Below are positions 1 through 13,167 of a DNA stretch of 64,000 bases, piece by piece; the first letter of the stretch is position 1; each line of letters opens with the position of its first letter. Made by a program: the position numbers and the translations under genes. The stretch is from Brienomyrus brachyistius (lineage: Eukaryota; Chordata; Actinopteri; Osteoglossiformes; Mormyridae). The notes under the pieces are model-generated. The model had not been told where the DNA came from. It searched no databases and worked only from the letters and a program-made list of their open reading frames with translations. Location: the NCBI RefSeq assembly GCF_023856365.1, contig NC_064544.1:27841564-27905563 (forward strand). Reading direction: 5' to 3'.

Positions 1-182
1 CCTGCCGCACTCCAAAACATTGCGGTTTAGGCGAATATCTACGATTGCCTTTCACTTCTGTGTGTGCGCCCCGAGATTGACCGGCATCCCTTCCAGGGCG
101 TACCATGCTTCTTGGGATTGACTACAAGCTTTCGGTGGCCCAGTATTGGATAAGTAATGATAGAAAATGGATGAATGGGTCA
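1..182 (+). repeat. 3' tail of an interspersed fish retroposon, degenerate
   Basis: It holds the pattern 'gattgaccggcatccctt ccagggcgtacc', then 'ggataagtaatgatagaaaa' and a GGATGAATGG end. This is the same 3' module as the better preserved copy at 38154-38469. It is cut by the window start and is more diverged. Confidence 0.65.
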
Positions 183-3100
183 ATTTTTAAGCACCCTGCG
201 AAATCAGGAGTATGAATGAAAGGCATTAAGGAAGGTAAGGAGAGTGGTTTGGAACAAAAACTAAAAACATTGATGGTTCAAATCTGCTGTAGCCCTTTTC
301 AGTCGGGATTGATAACAGAATCACTCTTACTTACTAAGCACATTAAATATTGCAGAAGGACTTACCCGATGGAGGTTTTACAAATGGGAACTTACACACT
401 TATAAATGCATATAAACATGATGACTGAGGATGTGTTAGGGTCTGCAAATCAGTGAATAGCATATGAGCTGAAGACAGAACGTAGACAACTGATGTTGGA
501 AAGGGTTCAGAAATGTGCAGTGAAGAAGAAGGTAAGCAGCTTTGTACTTTGGTGCAGTGTTTGAGCATCAAGTGGAAGGTAGGTAAATCACAGTGTTTGG
601 ATCAGCAGCCTTCCAGTTGGCGTTCAGATTTGGTTTTTAGTACCCCATTCCTTCCACCAGTAGCGAGAGGCTGAAAAAGGTGACTAACTAAGTGGAGGGG
701 TGAGCAGTGATCTTTCTGACTTGCCCCATTGCTCTGGACTTGTGACACTGAAGGGAGGCGACAGCTGTTGACCTTCTCTGTGGACCACACAGCTCATCAA
801 AGCTTGCCCTTGAAGGGGGTAGGAGCTGCCCCGTGCCACACTGCGATGGTTGCCATGATTATGGATCCCGTAGTGGCTGAACTTCCTCAGATGGCAGAGA
901 GTGTGGTATAAAAACCTAACAATATAACATGACAGGAATTGTACCAGAAAAACACCCAGATGTTTAAAGGGGTCAGATTTGTTTACATAAGGAACGAAAA
1001 GTATATCGGATTGAAAACAAGCAAATATGTCATGAACAAAAAAGTTTCAAGTTACATGGGGGGAGGGGGGGGACACAGGATAAAATTGACTGAATATAAC
1101 TCAGATAATGAATGGGGTGCTTCAGCTGACAAATCCTATACAAGCTGTCTATTACAAAACATAAATCTTTATTCAAACCATCTTCCTGTCCAGAAGAGGA
1201 CTGTTTGCGGTACAGGAGCACTTCTGTGGACAGGGTAAATCGGTCTGAGGACACATGCATGCAGACACGCTGGGGCTCATTCAGAGATCATCCAGTTAAC
1301 ATGAGTCTGAGTCTCTGGGTTGCTAGAGGAAGCTCAGGAAGCAAACACACGTGCTGCTTCTTAATACATGTATTCAATGAAATTCTCCTTCAGCACAAAT
1401 ACTGTAAATGTGTGTACATTCTGATTTGAATCTTTTGGAAATAGCTATGATTTTATTCAGCAACTTATCTGGCCAAACTCCTATTCTTTAATTGAAAGCC
1501 AGCCTATTTTCTGGGAGATTTAAATAATAATGATAATTCATGATTTATATAGGGCAGTACTAAAATACAATAGTGTTTTTTGAATACTTCGAAAACATTT
1601 CCCCCTGATTTTAAATAAATGCAGATGGTTGATCAATTCCCATAAGGATATAAGAAACAGTCATCATTTTCTCTGTATTTCTAAGCCCATCAAATATGCA
1701 GAAGTTACTAATCATGAGTATCAATGTGTTAATACAAGTTCAACCACATGCCAGAAATCCTCCACACATTTCACGTTGCATTTTGAGGGGACTTTAGTTG
1801 TTTTGCTTGAAAAGGAATGTTATCTCTCATTAAAAGAACAAGTCGATTAATCTAGAATGAAATTACACTCAAGATCAAATAGTACTCATAACACATAAAC
1901 ATTATACGGCTTGTGCAAAATAATTCTGTGGTTTCTGATTTTGCCCAAAAGCAGCCTTTTGATTTCATGGTCAAAAACAGCGTTCATCACTGAGATAATG
2001 GGAAGTATTCCTGTAACCGCTGTGCAGTGCACTGTGATTCCTGCAGTGCGTTTCGGCCTTACTGTGAATATGAAATGGGTGACAACTGCACAGACAGACG
2101 GACGAACGGATGGACAGACAGAGAGTAAAATGGTAATCAAATCATCAAAGACCAGTGAGTAGCTTCCTTAACCCAAATAAGGAGATAACAAGTTCTTGAT
2201 AAGTAGTTCTTTACTATCTACTTTGCAATCAATTGATACTTATCCAAATGATTTGAATTTTACTATGTAAACCTACCGTTTTGAATTTTTCTCTGTATGG
2301 TGTGAAACTCATTCCTTACATGCCTGATGCTTAACCCTTTGCTATATGAATCTGTGAGATCTGGCTGTGAATTTTCCTGCACATTCAGGTAGTTCTACCT
2401 TTATAAATGATAAAAATTCATATGAAATAATATATCATCATTAATAATTTATAGTCTAATACAAAATGTTTCATTAATGATTAATTCTATAAACCAGGAT
2501 GGGTCAAATCCATCATGAGGTATCCATCTCTGAAGAAGACATTCCTAGGTATGGAGACTGCGGACTGGATGACAGCACCATTAAGAATCCATTCAGCATC
2601 GGCATGAGCAAGATTGATGGATGATGTGGATTATGAGCAACAGGGCCACTGGACACAGACTGGCACAGAGCGCAAAGCGAGACTGAGAGCAAAACAGCTG
2701 ATCTCCTGGGCTTCAGCCAGCCTCTCTATGGGCATTGAGCAGCCTGCTTGCCAGGCTGCAGAACCAGGCCGAATGCTCACCGGTAGACAGGCGTAGAGCC
2801 TCCACAGCCCCTCGCCTCATGCCCAGGCACTGTGAATGGCTTCCGTATCTCAGGCTATTAACTAATATTAAAGTGTTATTAATATTAATTGCTTTTTTAA
2901 AGGAATTAAATGAGGATTGAAGACCACCACCCTGTCTTTGTTGTCCAAATTTAGCACATAAATTCTGTTAACTTGTTTAATCGTGAGAGACATTTAAGGG
3001 CTTTTTGTGAGGTTCTGTGGCCAGTCAGGACAGACAGGTTTGCAGTGAGACTCAGAGCCAATCTTCTGTGCTGCAGGGAACAGTCAGCCGACTGTGCCAA

Positions 3101-6100
3101 GACACTCAGGTCTCTCAGCAACGCTAAGGAGTGACATCGGTGGCTTGTGAAAGGAAACCACACGGCACAGGGCCTACTGCCCCCCCCCCCCCCCCCAAAT
3201 TCCTACCAAAGCATGTTGAGAGCACACTGGGGGCAGAGGGACACGGGAGTGACATCTGTCAGAAGGGACACTGCTTTCAGTGGGGGCCGAAAGCAGTCGC
3301 AGTTTGACAAGGGAGCATCTAAATGTGAAGGTGGCCCTGAAATGTGTCTCATAAAAGGGGAATGGTCCATCCGAATGGGGGGGGGGGGATATAAAGTCAC
3401 AAGTTTGTTTGCTTTTGAAAAACACAGATTTTATTCAGGCTTTTATTAATAACATTATTATTATTATTATATGTCATCCGCCCTTTTTATTCATGTTCCA
3501 AAAATTACCCAGTTCAGGGCAAAGGTGACCCTCCCCCTTCAATCCACAACGATAAGTAGCCAGACACACCAGCAGATACACTGGTTTGTGCCAAGAGGAA
3601 AGGACTTTTTTTCCCACTCATTGCCCCATTTGTCATGCAGTGTGTGAGTCTACATATTTCTGGGCAGATGGGGTATTTGTGGCTAACGCGGACTCATCTG
3701 GGGTGTGGGATTTTCCCTGCAGCCTGAGCCAAACCCCCATCATCAAGTTGAGTAACACACCCTCTATGCTGTGGATCAGCACTTCAGAAACTATACTGCC
3801 CAGTCAATCCCTAAATTCCATACTTTTAATTCCCAGAGATCCCTGTGTATAGCACCAGGATCACCCTTTCATGATCACTCAATCTTTTGGCCATTATTAA
3901 TCGTTATATTGCTTTAATAATATAGTAAATATGTTTTATTGGTTACAGTGTGGCACTATGATTCCTATATCTATAAACTTTGCTATCAGACTCACATATT
4001 GATCAGTCTTGTACAGATTAGGGAATCGTTTGCAGCTATCCCATAATGGATTTTATTTCCCCATTGAAGAATCTGTCTTGTGAATACACACACCGAGGAT
4101 TTGATAAGTAGATGACATCTCCACAAGGCTTTGGAGTTCGACATTACTCCATTTTTGAAACCATGAACTTTAATCCAAAGGTTTGTTTTGAGATTGACAG
4201 AAGATGAATACTCATTTTAAACATCCCCATCTGGGATGTGAATCCCAGCTCCACATATTGTGGACTCTAATTAAGTCTGATCTAAATATGGCTGATAAAG
4301 AAACATTCTCTTAATTAATCAGATGCACAAGGAAGACCAGATTAAATAATTGGTTCATGAGTTCTTTGGCTGTGATGACTCCACCATTAATCTGACTAGA
4401 CCATGTAGTCTACGAGTATAAAGTCATGATCCAAAAGGTCTGCCAGGGATTGGCGATGAGCTCCCAATGAATCACTGAATGAAATGGTCGTTTTTTAGCA
4501 ACATAAAGTGACAAGGGTTCAGTTACAAGGTGCTTTGTGGTTGAGCAAACGTTGAGCCCTACTACTGCCCTGAAGTCAAATTAGACCCTCACTTTTAGCC
4601 CAGAACTGGGCAGAGTAGAACTGAGGATGGCAGATATAAATGGCACTGAACAGTAGACAGTCTTTGAGACTCATTTTCTATCACGTGCTGTGGAAACTGA
4701 ATCCTTACTGAGTTCCAGAACACCGTGGTAAATGACCGACATAACATAGGAGCAGTCAGTAAACCTGTTCCTTCACTAAGACTCTATCAGCCTGTCACTC
4801 AACCTCTCTCACGTCTGGAGGAATTCCCGATCCCCATCAGGATTCATAATTCCGCGCAGCCGGGAACCCATAAGCCACAAAACGCCCTTTGACCAACCAA
4901 TTGACGTAACGCTACTGGGCGCTGTAATTTCCCTAAAAAAGCCTGGGAATGACATCAGAACCATCGTCAGAGCTTTTTCCTTTAAATAACAGCTATCATT
5001 TTATTATATTCATCAACAGCACTGGGAGCCGTCCAGCAAACCGGAGCAACTGGAACTGACTGGAATACCAAACATGTGGCAACAGTTTTGAGAACGGGTT
5101 GAAACACAGCTATTTATAGGAAATACCCTGTGTTTTCACGCTCATCTCAAACATCAGTTACATCAAGTGGAGCCATCATTTTACCATCAGCGTTGGCAGA
5201 GCTGTTCCTAAAACCAAGTAGCAATAAAGTTATAAACGGTACAAGTTGTGCCATTCATTCAGAGTTAGAAAAAGGTTCTGATATCATTGTCCGTAAAACG
5301 TTACATTTAAAATGATTCTCATTGTTTTTATAGGCTGAAGATGTTCAGATTTGTACGAGTAACAGTACAATGCACAGAGGTCAGAGTTTCCTGGTGTTTA
5401 TTTTGAAAGCTGCATTTCCTGCTCTCCGTGAGCACTGACCACACAGACACAGTTGGTGTTTTTGTTACCGTACTTATCAGAGCTTCCATAACTCTGTTTT
5501 TCACCCCGGGGGCGTCATTCTCTCCATCGACAGTCCGCGCTAATTTGTTTATTTTGTAGTCGTTTCAGTGCATCCGATTCCGGCAGCGAGACCGAGACAT
5601 TTCAACGCTGTCATTATACAAGGGGGGGACAACAGGATGGGCAAAAGTGGGTAACGGAACAACAGGCAGCTTGATGGGTAGAGAGGGTGCGAAGCCTACT
5701 TGATGGGAGATTGTTTGGGACGTATGTAGCGGCAGGCAGACAGGGCTGGGAGAGGGGGAGAGAGATGGGGGGGCTGGGGGTCAGCAAGGCCCCTCCTCAA
5801 AATGCAGGTACGTGACGGCCGGTGATTGATGTCTGTGACAACCTTGAGCCCAGCGGAGCTGAGTGTAGTAAATATCCTTTCATAACCAAGTGGTTCATTC
5901 ACTTGAGTGAAAGCAAGACGGATGAGGCGGTGACCAGTGCTCCCAGTCCCTGCTCCACACCCCGACAACGTGGGCCACTCGCCTTGTGTGGAAGGAAGTG
6001 ATATTAGCATATCCAAGCCCCCCTGATGTGGTCTCTCCTCTGTTGCCCCCCCCCAACCAGCTGGGCCTAGCATGCTGGTGATGGATGAGTCCAGGATGGG

Positions 6101-7089
6101 GCGGGGGGGCGTTAAGGAGATGAAGAGAGGCTTTCAGAGACGGACGGCATTTCTCCTCCCGCACATCGTCTCCGTTGGCACCCGGGCCAGAGGAAGACGC
6201 GCAGATCGGCGTGTTTGTCTCAGCGACCTCTGACCCTCGCCCCATCCATTAGCCCTGAAGCAGAGCTGGGGCGGGGGCCGGGGAGGTTTCGGGCTCCTCG
6301 TTTATCTTCATTACAAGAGCGGGGAGCGTGTGCGCGCTGTCCAGGCCCGACTGCCCCTTATTCAGCACGACCCTCCTGTCTTCTCTTACCTTCCACTTCC
6401 TCCAGAGCCTTGTTTCCCAGCACTATCCATATTCCTCATAAACTGGACTTCCCATACGATACATACTGCTTGCTTTCTTGCTCCACAGTACACAGTCATT
6501 TTGTCCCAGACACCTGAACATGCGCTCGAGCAGCAATAAGAACAGTCATCTGACTGGCAGTAAACAAAAGCAGCGACTGCCTTACAAGTCCTTTGCACAC
6601 TGATAGGTTTAACATCACAGAAATCCAATGTAAGACAATCAATAGAAAGTCGGTTAAACCAATAGACAAGAGTACAAGACTCTCTAACTATGGGTTTTAA
6701 AGCCTTTTGCTACCGTTTTCTAACTGAAAACAATACTTGTGAATGTGTATTTTATGAGTGAGTCACTCAGTAATGTTGGATTAGATGGACATTTTCAAAG
6801 TTGGCACATCCTTGTTGTCAAAGACATCAGAAGTGCAGTGTTGTACCTGCCGGCTTGTTTTTGCAGAAATCACTCCCTGACATGTCTGCTTTGGGCGGTA
6901 ACAGTTGTTTCTGCTGGGGTCAGATCAGGGCTTTGCACCAAACATGAAGACAGCTGGTAGAAATCCCTTCATTAGTACCATTAAGTGTCACAAGTGTAAA
7001 ATGTGTACAAAATGCATAAAATGTAGGCTTTAGACAAAACTATAGGCTAAAACAACACTATAGAGATGCCTGGTTTTATGTACAACTTC
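183..7089. other. intergenic DNA downstream of exoc6b, no gene seen
   Basis: No open frame here resembles a protein I know and none has coding-like structure. It includes AT-rich blocks (1500-1640, 2230-2480), a 16-nt C run (3181-3196), a 12-nt G run (3377-3388) and a GC- and CpG-richer patch at about 6095-6360. In human the next gene past the EXOC6B 3' end is CYP26B1, but no CYP26B1 exon is visible here. Confidence 0.6.
4080..4470. promoter_or_regulatory. candidate conserved noncoding element with TAATTA sites
   Basis: A complex, non-repetitive segment with two TAATTA homeodomain-type cores (4268-4273, 4312-4317) and an AATAATTGG, free of simple repeats. Its position between exoc6b and the expected cyp26b1 would suit a distant enhancer. 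Conservation cannot be tested here; this is inference. Confidence 0.2.
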
Positions 7090-7535
7090 TTGGGGTGACC
7101 AGCAGGTTAAGCCCATCTGATGGTGTGGATCCCACTGCCCCAGTGCAGTGACAGGGACCCCGTTCTGGGAAAATGGCACCATCCTTTGAATAAGACATAA
7201 AATTGAGGTCCTGACTCCGAGCTTATAAAAGATCCCTTGGCATATTTTGAATGAGCAGTAGTAGCCCAAAGTCCTGGATAAATTGCCCACTGTGGTCCTA
7301 TCAAATTTGGCTTCCTAATCATCCCCTATATCTAACTGGTGAATTCTCTCCTGCCCCTTCACCACTTTAGTTACTATGTGGTGAGTGTACTGGTGCAGAA
7401 TGACTGCTGTCACATCATGCAGGTGGGGGCTACACAGTGGTGGTGTTTAATATAGCTCCCCATTGGTTTCGTAAAGCGCGTTGGGTGTCTTGAAAAGCGC
7501 TAAATAAATGTATCATTCATTCATTCGTTCATTCT
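7090..7535 (+). repeat. ancient SINE/LINE-tail-like interspersed repeat ending in (CATT)n
   Basis: The 3' end 'gtaaagcgcgttgggtgtct tgaaaagcgc taaataaatgta' followed by CATT/ATTC repeats (7513-7535) is a form common at the ends of dispersed vertebrate and fish retroposons. The upstream text (TGGGGTGACCAGCAGG, then 'ctgcccc...cagtg') seems to belong to the same copy, but the 5' border is uncertain. Confidence 0.5.
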
Positions 7536-9835
7536 TTTTATTTCTGTATAACTGGGCACTCTTACCATTTCTATGTCCAGCTGTTTTTAATTTTTAAGAA
7601 TGTTAAAAATGATGGCATAGCATTTATGTGTCAAAACTGCCAAGTGGCATGTTGAAACCTGTGAGGATGGAAACGCTGAGCCTGATTGCAGACGAACAGC
7701 ACCAGGCCAGCTGCCAGACATACTCCGCGTAGCTTACGATGATGCAGAAAGAGCTAGAACCGATGCAAGCTATTTTTAATCTGCCCCTCAGATTACAAAA
7801 TACAAAGAGTGCTTCTGCACGGAACAGGGCAGGTTTGCTCAGAAGCAGCTGCATTTACATAGTCATCTAAAATCGACTGAGGTGTGACATCATGCAAATG
7901 CATCAGGCGTCACCGGTGCCTCGCTCCCAGTCTTTCATGTGGCTGACCAGGCACTACCACATTCGATTTCTCTGGATGGGACAGTTCCTGACTGATTTAT
8001 TTTTACCTGCTTCCGTAAGTGACAAGGGCGAAAGGACACAATCGAGCTTTTCATCACTCATTAAAGCAGCTACTTCTCTTCCTTTTTGTGTTTCAGACTC
8101 AGCCGCACGCTATTCTCTCTGTATTCCTTGTGAATCGGGGTCAGAGAAAACAAACCATCAAACTCTGGCAGCCTATTCCGAAGTCTTGTCCCGATCACTA
8201 TCATGCTCCATTCGCAAAAGAACTCCGGCCAATAAGCCAACATGCACTAAACCTGATATTTTCTTGACTTGATCTGCAGCCCATTCAAAGACTGCAGTAA
8301 ACCTTAAAGAAAATCACAAAGTCCCGAAGGCAGAGGGCTCAGAATTCATTTAGCAAGTATTTTTAGTATGTTTTTAATAATGACTTCGATCTTCGATCTT
8401 CACCAGCTGCATTCTCAAACATTCATTTAATCGCTGATGCAGATTTTATGAGAATAGATTAGGGGACCTTATCTTAATCTGAACCCTGTGTTTCATTCTG
8501 TGCTGGTATGATGCAGATTGTAATTTCCACTTCAAACCGTCAGGCCCATCTGGAAATGGCAGGGTGGGGTACCAGGCCTCATCTTTGTGGAGAGAGAACA
8601 AAAAAATAAAGATGCATGGCAGACACAGAAAAGGAGAAGATGCACTGCTGTCTCCCATTACTATGCCTGGATAAATTCTTCAAAGGCCGCTGAAAACTAC
8701 CTTCCGGTGCTGGAATATCACCCGACTCATTTATGCTTTCCTGTTGACAAGCTGGACACCAGAATGGAGCAAACACACGTTTGGTAGGTTGGCGCCAACT
8801 TCACCACACGGCTGCACTGCCGGCATCTCGCATGTCCATTTACAGACATCTGTAGAGGATACGTCACCCGTCAAGTAAATCGTTCCTGGGCAACGGCAGA
8901 CAGTAAACTAGCGAACGGTGTCCAGGTACTAATTTATTCTTTATATTTAGACACATACAAACTACACTACAAACTCCCTTAGCCTCTAAAGTTGCTGGAA
9001 TCCATTCATTTTAGATAAGCACTAATCCAAATACGGATCACAGAATAGAATGTGGGCAGGGTTGGGTCCCAGTCTAAGCTGTATGTGAAACCATTAAACA
9101 AATCCCGTAAGAATGACAGGGCAGCGATTTATAAGTAACTTTATTGAAGAAGAGCAGATTGGTGGCTTGGTGGGGGTACTTTGGCTGAACGCCTCCTGGG
9201 CTGTCGATTTGCGAGGAGTTTGCATGGTCTGTCAGGGTTTTCACAGAATACTCCGCCGTCCTCACATAATCCACAATTACGCAGTTTAGTGGCTATTTAT
9301 GTCCCAGATTGAGGACTAGAATCTCCTCCAGAGTGTCACCTGCTCTTGTCTGGAAATAGTCCAAGCCGATTGATACTCTATGTGGGACGTATGAAGAGGA
9401 GAAAAAAAACTTCACATTTCTTGAACCAAGATTGGTAATGATTTGTAGAATGAAAATCATCAATTTTTTGTTTGGGTGTAAATATGGATTTTTTCACCAG
9501 CATCTACTGGAGGATGTATGTGTACCAGATGCACAGCATGCACCTGGATCCTCAGAAGACTGGCACACAATGTTAGATACCGGTTGTTTACAGGATTTTT
9601 CTTAGAAAACTGAGGACATGTTCCCTTGCTTGGCCTTGCATGGATACATCAATGCAAATCAGTGATTAGAGCAGTTTACCAAGGCAAACATGCGAGATCT
9701 GTCAGCGCTGGAAATGTAGAGCCTCGGGGTGACTGGATTAGACCCCAGGATTGAGTGGGGTGTCACAGTCTCTTCAGACCAATCCAATGTGGATTTGGGG
9801 GAGAGCACTAGGATCTGTGGCCACAGAAAGAGGTT
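7536..9835. other. intergenic DNA, no gene seen
   Basis: Only short chance frames. No tandem repeat of note and no recognisable RNA gene. A small direct repeat (cgatcttcgatctt, 8386-8400) is visible. Confidence 0.6.
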
Positions 9836-10325
9836 CAGTACCAGTCAAAAGTTTGGTCTCACCTACCCACAGAAAGATTTATTTGTGCAATTTTCTACAT
9901 TTTAGAAAAAGAGTTGTCAAAAATATAAAATATTTGGAATTATGCACAGACCAAAAAAGTATTAAACAAAAAAAATGTTTTTGTTTTTTTTTTTTGGGGG
10001 GGAGGGGAGTAGCATTGTGGGTTAGGACTCAGAAGGTTGCTGGTTCAAATCCCATGGTTGGTAGAGTGATGCCACTATTGGGCCCCTGAGAAAGGCCCTT
10101 AACCCCAATTGCTCCAGGGACTGTCTGATCCTACTTTCTCCTCTATGCCAGGTTCATGAGGTGGCCTCCTGTGATGCTTTGCCAGCTGTCCTGAAGGGGG
10201 GCCCACATATATGCTAAGCAGTGATGGACTGCTTTTCCTTCCCTCCCAGGTTAAATTCCTACAAGACTTTGTGCTTTGTTTAGATCAGATAGCCAGGTCA
10301 CGGGACAAACTTTTGACTGGTACTG
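9836..10325. mobile_element. non-autonomous Tc1/mariner-type element with nested SINE
   Basis: The left end CAGTACCAGTCAAAAGTTTG (9836) is matched by its inverse CAAACTTTTGACTGGTACTG at the right end (10306-10325). This TIR is typical of fish Tc1-like elements. There is no transposase frame, and the 490-bp length suits a deleted copy. The TA target duplication is not preserved. A tRNA-like SINE occupies the middle. Confidence 0.7.
10003..10205 (+). mobile_element. tRNA-derived SINE inserted in the Tc1-type element
   Basis: It contains a B-box-like GGTTCAAATCCC (10042-10053) after a weak A-box region (tagcattgtgggttagg), then 'gggcccctgagaaaggccct taaccccaattgctcc', which is a common fish SINE body. 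A T/G run precedes it. The borders are approximate; no clear target duplication was found. Confidence 0.6.
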
Positions 10326-11254
10326 TGTATTTAAGTATAAAACAGTCTTTTAAAAAATGCAGACGAAGAGCAACATTTATAGAAATTCAGACAATGCACA
10401 ATACGATATATTGTGTATACACAGCACATGTCATCAGAGGCATTCGGCAGCCGTTTCAAATCCACTTCCAGGTTAGGAGCAGAGGGGACGGTACCAGAAA
10501 GCAGAGCTGAAAGCATCCGTCACCACTTGGCTGGCAGAATGGTGTTCCTTACCCCCGGGTGACCTGGATTTGTGCATGTAATCCTTGACGAAGATTGTTT
10601 TTCCCACCCCTGTCAAAACATCCCTACTGATTACAAGCCTACCTGGTAACAGTAGCTCTGCACAACACCACGCTAACCACAATCTGCACCGTCACACCCC
10701 CTCCCCCACCGCTTATGCGGAGTTCACATGGTGGCTGGGTCACTCAGCAGCTGAAAGAGCAAAGGTCAGCATCTCCCCCTGTTTTGCTGGCTAAGCAGCT
10801 AACCTCGCCGCTCGTTTTATGAAGCTGCTCGGTTCCTCTGAGCGATACGCCTCGCATGTTTCAGCAGAAGCCGAATTTGAACCAGGCAGATGCACTGAAG
10901 TGAAAGTGCAGATCTTTATGCGTTGGGGAGGATATACGAGGCAGGACTCAGCTTCATCCTGCATGGGTGGCCCCTGCCTGCCCGATGGAAGCAAAACAGA
11001 TTAATGACCCCTGAACAGTGGTCACACAAAAATCGATGGTGTGTTAGGATCAACAGACACAGGCTGTAAGCAGTAAGATTCACACATCTCTCCCATCCAC
11101 ACCAGTGTATGTTACACATTTCCATAGTATTTTTTCTGCACTACTCTTTCCAATATCCCACAACCATCGGATATGGAGATAAGCAACACCACCAGAACAT
11201 TAGGTTGAACAAAAGTCAATGCACCCCTACCACAGATATTATAGGAGACACAGA
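10326..11254. other. intergenic DNA next to the exoc6b 3' end, nothing recognised
   Basis: No coding frame with support, no repeat of note. Confidence 0.5.
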
Positions 11255-11259
11255 AATGG

Positions 11260-13040
11260 ACAATTCTCATTTGTTCCTTTATTTGTTCATATTTGCATTA
11301 GCTTCATTAGTACTACATCACCCTTGGCAACATTAGTGGTTTTATGAAATACAAACTGTACAGTGAGAATCAGTGAAGATCCCAATAACTCATTCACTCT
11401 GATTCTCGTTCCAAGCCAACCCTCACAGCACGCACTTCAGGATTCTGGTGCTCACCCGGCCTCTTGCGAACTACGTGGAATGATCTCCAGGGTCATCCTC
11501 TGGCCTGAAGTCGACAGTTCTTGTAGAGCCAGTGTCTAGACTGGTGTGGTCATTGATCCACTGATGGAAGCCCACACCACTAACACAAAAAGCCCAAGGC
11601 AGAGGCGGCACAGGCTCAAACACACGCCCAGTTCACATAGATTCTCTCTCACAACCACCACCGCACAACTGTACAAGTCTAAAAAAAAAGGATGGGGGGA
11701 AAAAAAGACGACAACCGATTCTCCCAATGTCTAGAAATATCCGAGTAAAACTGCACAGAAAGAACAATGTTTTCCCATTTTTGTTGGCGAAGCAGCTTTA
11801 AATGATTCCTTCACCAATAATGATCCCTTTATAACAGAACGGCATTGAAAGCCTCACAAAATAAAACAGCACCTCTTCTTGTGCATTTTGCATGGGGGGG
11901 GGACCCCCATACAACTCAACCAATATGACTAGATTGGATTTTTCCCCTAGCGATGAACACTGTTTCCAACACATTACTGCTGATACCAGTCAGCGTGGAA
12001 GACTAAACAGCAGTGTTGAGCCATAAGTATTGCTGACAAGGCCTCTATTGGCAGACAAGAACATGACAGTAGTGGGACCAAAGTATAATTTTGTCCAGGG
12101 CTCTAACAAGGTAGCTAGAAATTTAGGCACACTATAGGTACTCTATATGTCTTGGAGGAGCCCGTTGGCCAATAAAGCCACAACTCGACTCTTAATCGGG
12201 AGTCAAGCCGGACAGAAACTGATGAATTCGATCACAGACCCATGACAGAGAAGATAAGCTCCAGGTATGGCAGTCTGCAGACAAACAGTAGGAGCACTTC
12301 ACAGCATCATGGTACCTGTACGGACTCACTCTCCCCGCAGAGTCCCAGAAGTTCAAAAAGATGGTCAGAAGGAGAAGATGACACATCACCAGGTGTACTT
12401 CATCATAGGAGCTACAGAAATGGTGCAAGATCCAACATCTTACAGGTATCTTCTGGAAATGAGACAAGTAAAATCTAACCTGTGTTCCAGTTACTCAGGT
12501 TACCCTTGGTTGTGCAAAACGAATAAAAAAAAAAAAAATAGTACATCAGGTATTAAAATAGCGCTAAAAAAACAGAGTAATCCCATTAAGCAGTGAATTT
12601 ATCAAATGATGGAGAACCCAATATCTGCCACCCTTGAGAACACTTAGTGTTTCTGACTGCCGCCTTTATCGGTTAGACGTGGAGTGCGACTGCTGGATTT
12701 GAGAAACACAACCAGACTATGCAAGCCATTCAAAAGGTCAAATGTGGAACATTTTAGGAAAGGAAGCCTCCTCTGTGCAATAGGGTGGGAGATGGATAAT
12801 GAGAAAAGGGGGGAGTTTGAGTATCAAGGCACACATTACATGAATATAAATCCAGCACTGCCCCCCCTGTGGCCTACGTGGGCTTGGAATAGGCCACAAG
12901 TGCACCACCCTCAAAAATAAAGGTTCAGTTTAGTGAGCATCCTTAGCTTCACTGGCACAGCCTGACAGGCAACTGGCAAACAAAATTAAGGGGGTGTGAC
13001 TATGTGAAGCATGGAGATGCGATGCCAGACAGTGAGAGTC
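11260..13040 (-). other. exoc6b: probable exoc6b 3' untranslated region
   Basis: About 1.8 kb follows the stop codon before the first AATAAA I find on the minus strand (11278-11283), with a TG-rich stretch downstream. No credible coding frame is present. A run of A on plus (12528-12538) and C/T-rich patches are the only simple sequence. The 3' end is inferred from the signal only, so splicing or an earlier end cannot be excluded. Confidence 0.5.
11278..11283 (-). promoter_or_regulatory. candidate polyadenylation signal AATAAA
   Basis: Canonical hexamer on the minus strand, the first one downstream of the exoc6b stop codon, followed about 15-30 nt later by a TG-containing stretch (tctgtgtctcc). 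The cleavage site would fall near 11255-11265. Confidence 0.45.
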
Positions 13041-13167
13041 TCAGGACTGCTGAGCAGAGATCAAGTTACGTAGCTGCTTGATCACAGTGTCGATGAGCTT
13101 CTGCTTGTCACGTTCGTTCTTGCGAAACTGTGCGAAGACGTTGTTTTTCCGACTCGTGTCCTTCATC
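13041..13167 (-). CDS. exoc6b: exoc6b last coding exon and stop
   Basis: A 127-nt terminal coding exon, acceptor ccactgcag. One base completes Lys, then MKDTSRKNNVFAQFRKNERD and KQKLIDTVIKQLRNLISAQQ, a final S and stop TGA (13041-13043). The C-terminus separates EXOC6B (short Ser/Gln or Ser/His tail) from EXOC6, whose tail is different in length and sequence. Confidence 0.97.

Noticed and set aside
10042..10053. A true tRNA gene (B-box GGTTCAAATCC)
   Set aside because: No cloverleaf can be formed upstream and the following text is the common SINE body.
1..13000. A cyp26b1 exon expected from human gene order
   Set aside because: No frame shows the P450 heme-binding or other CYP26 signature; the gene is probably further away.
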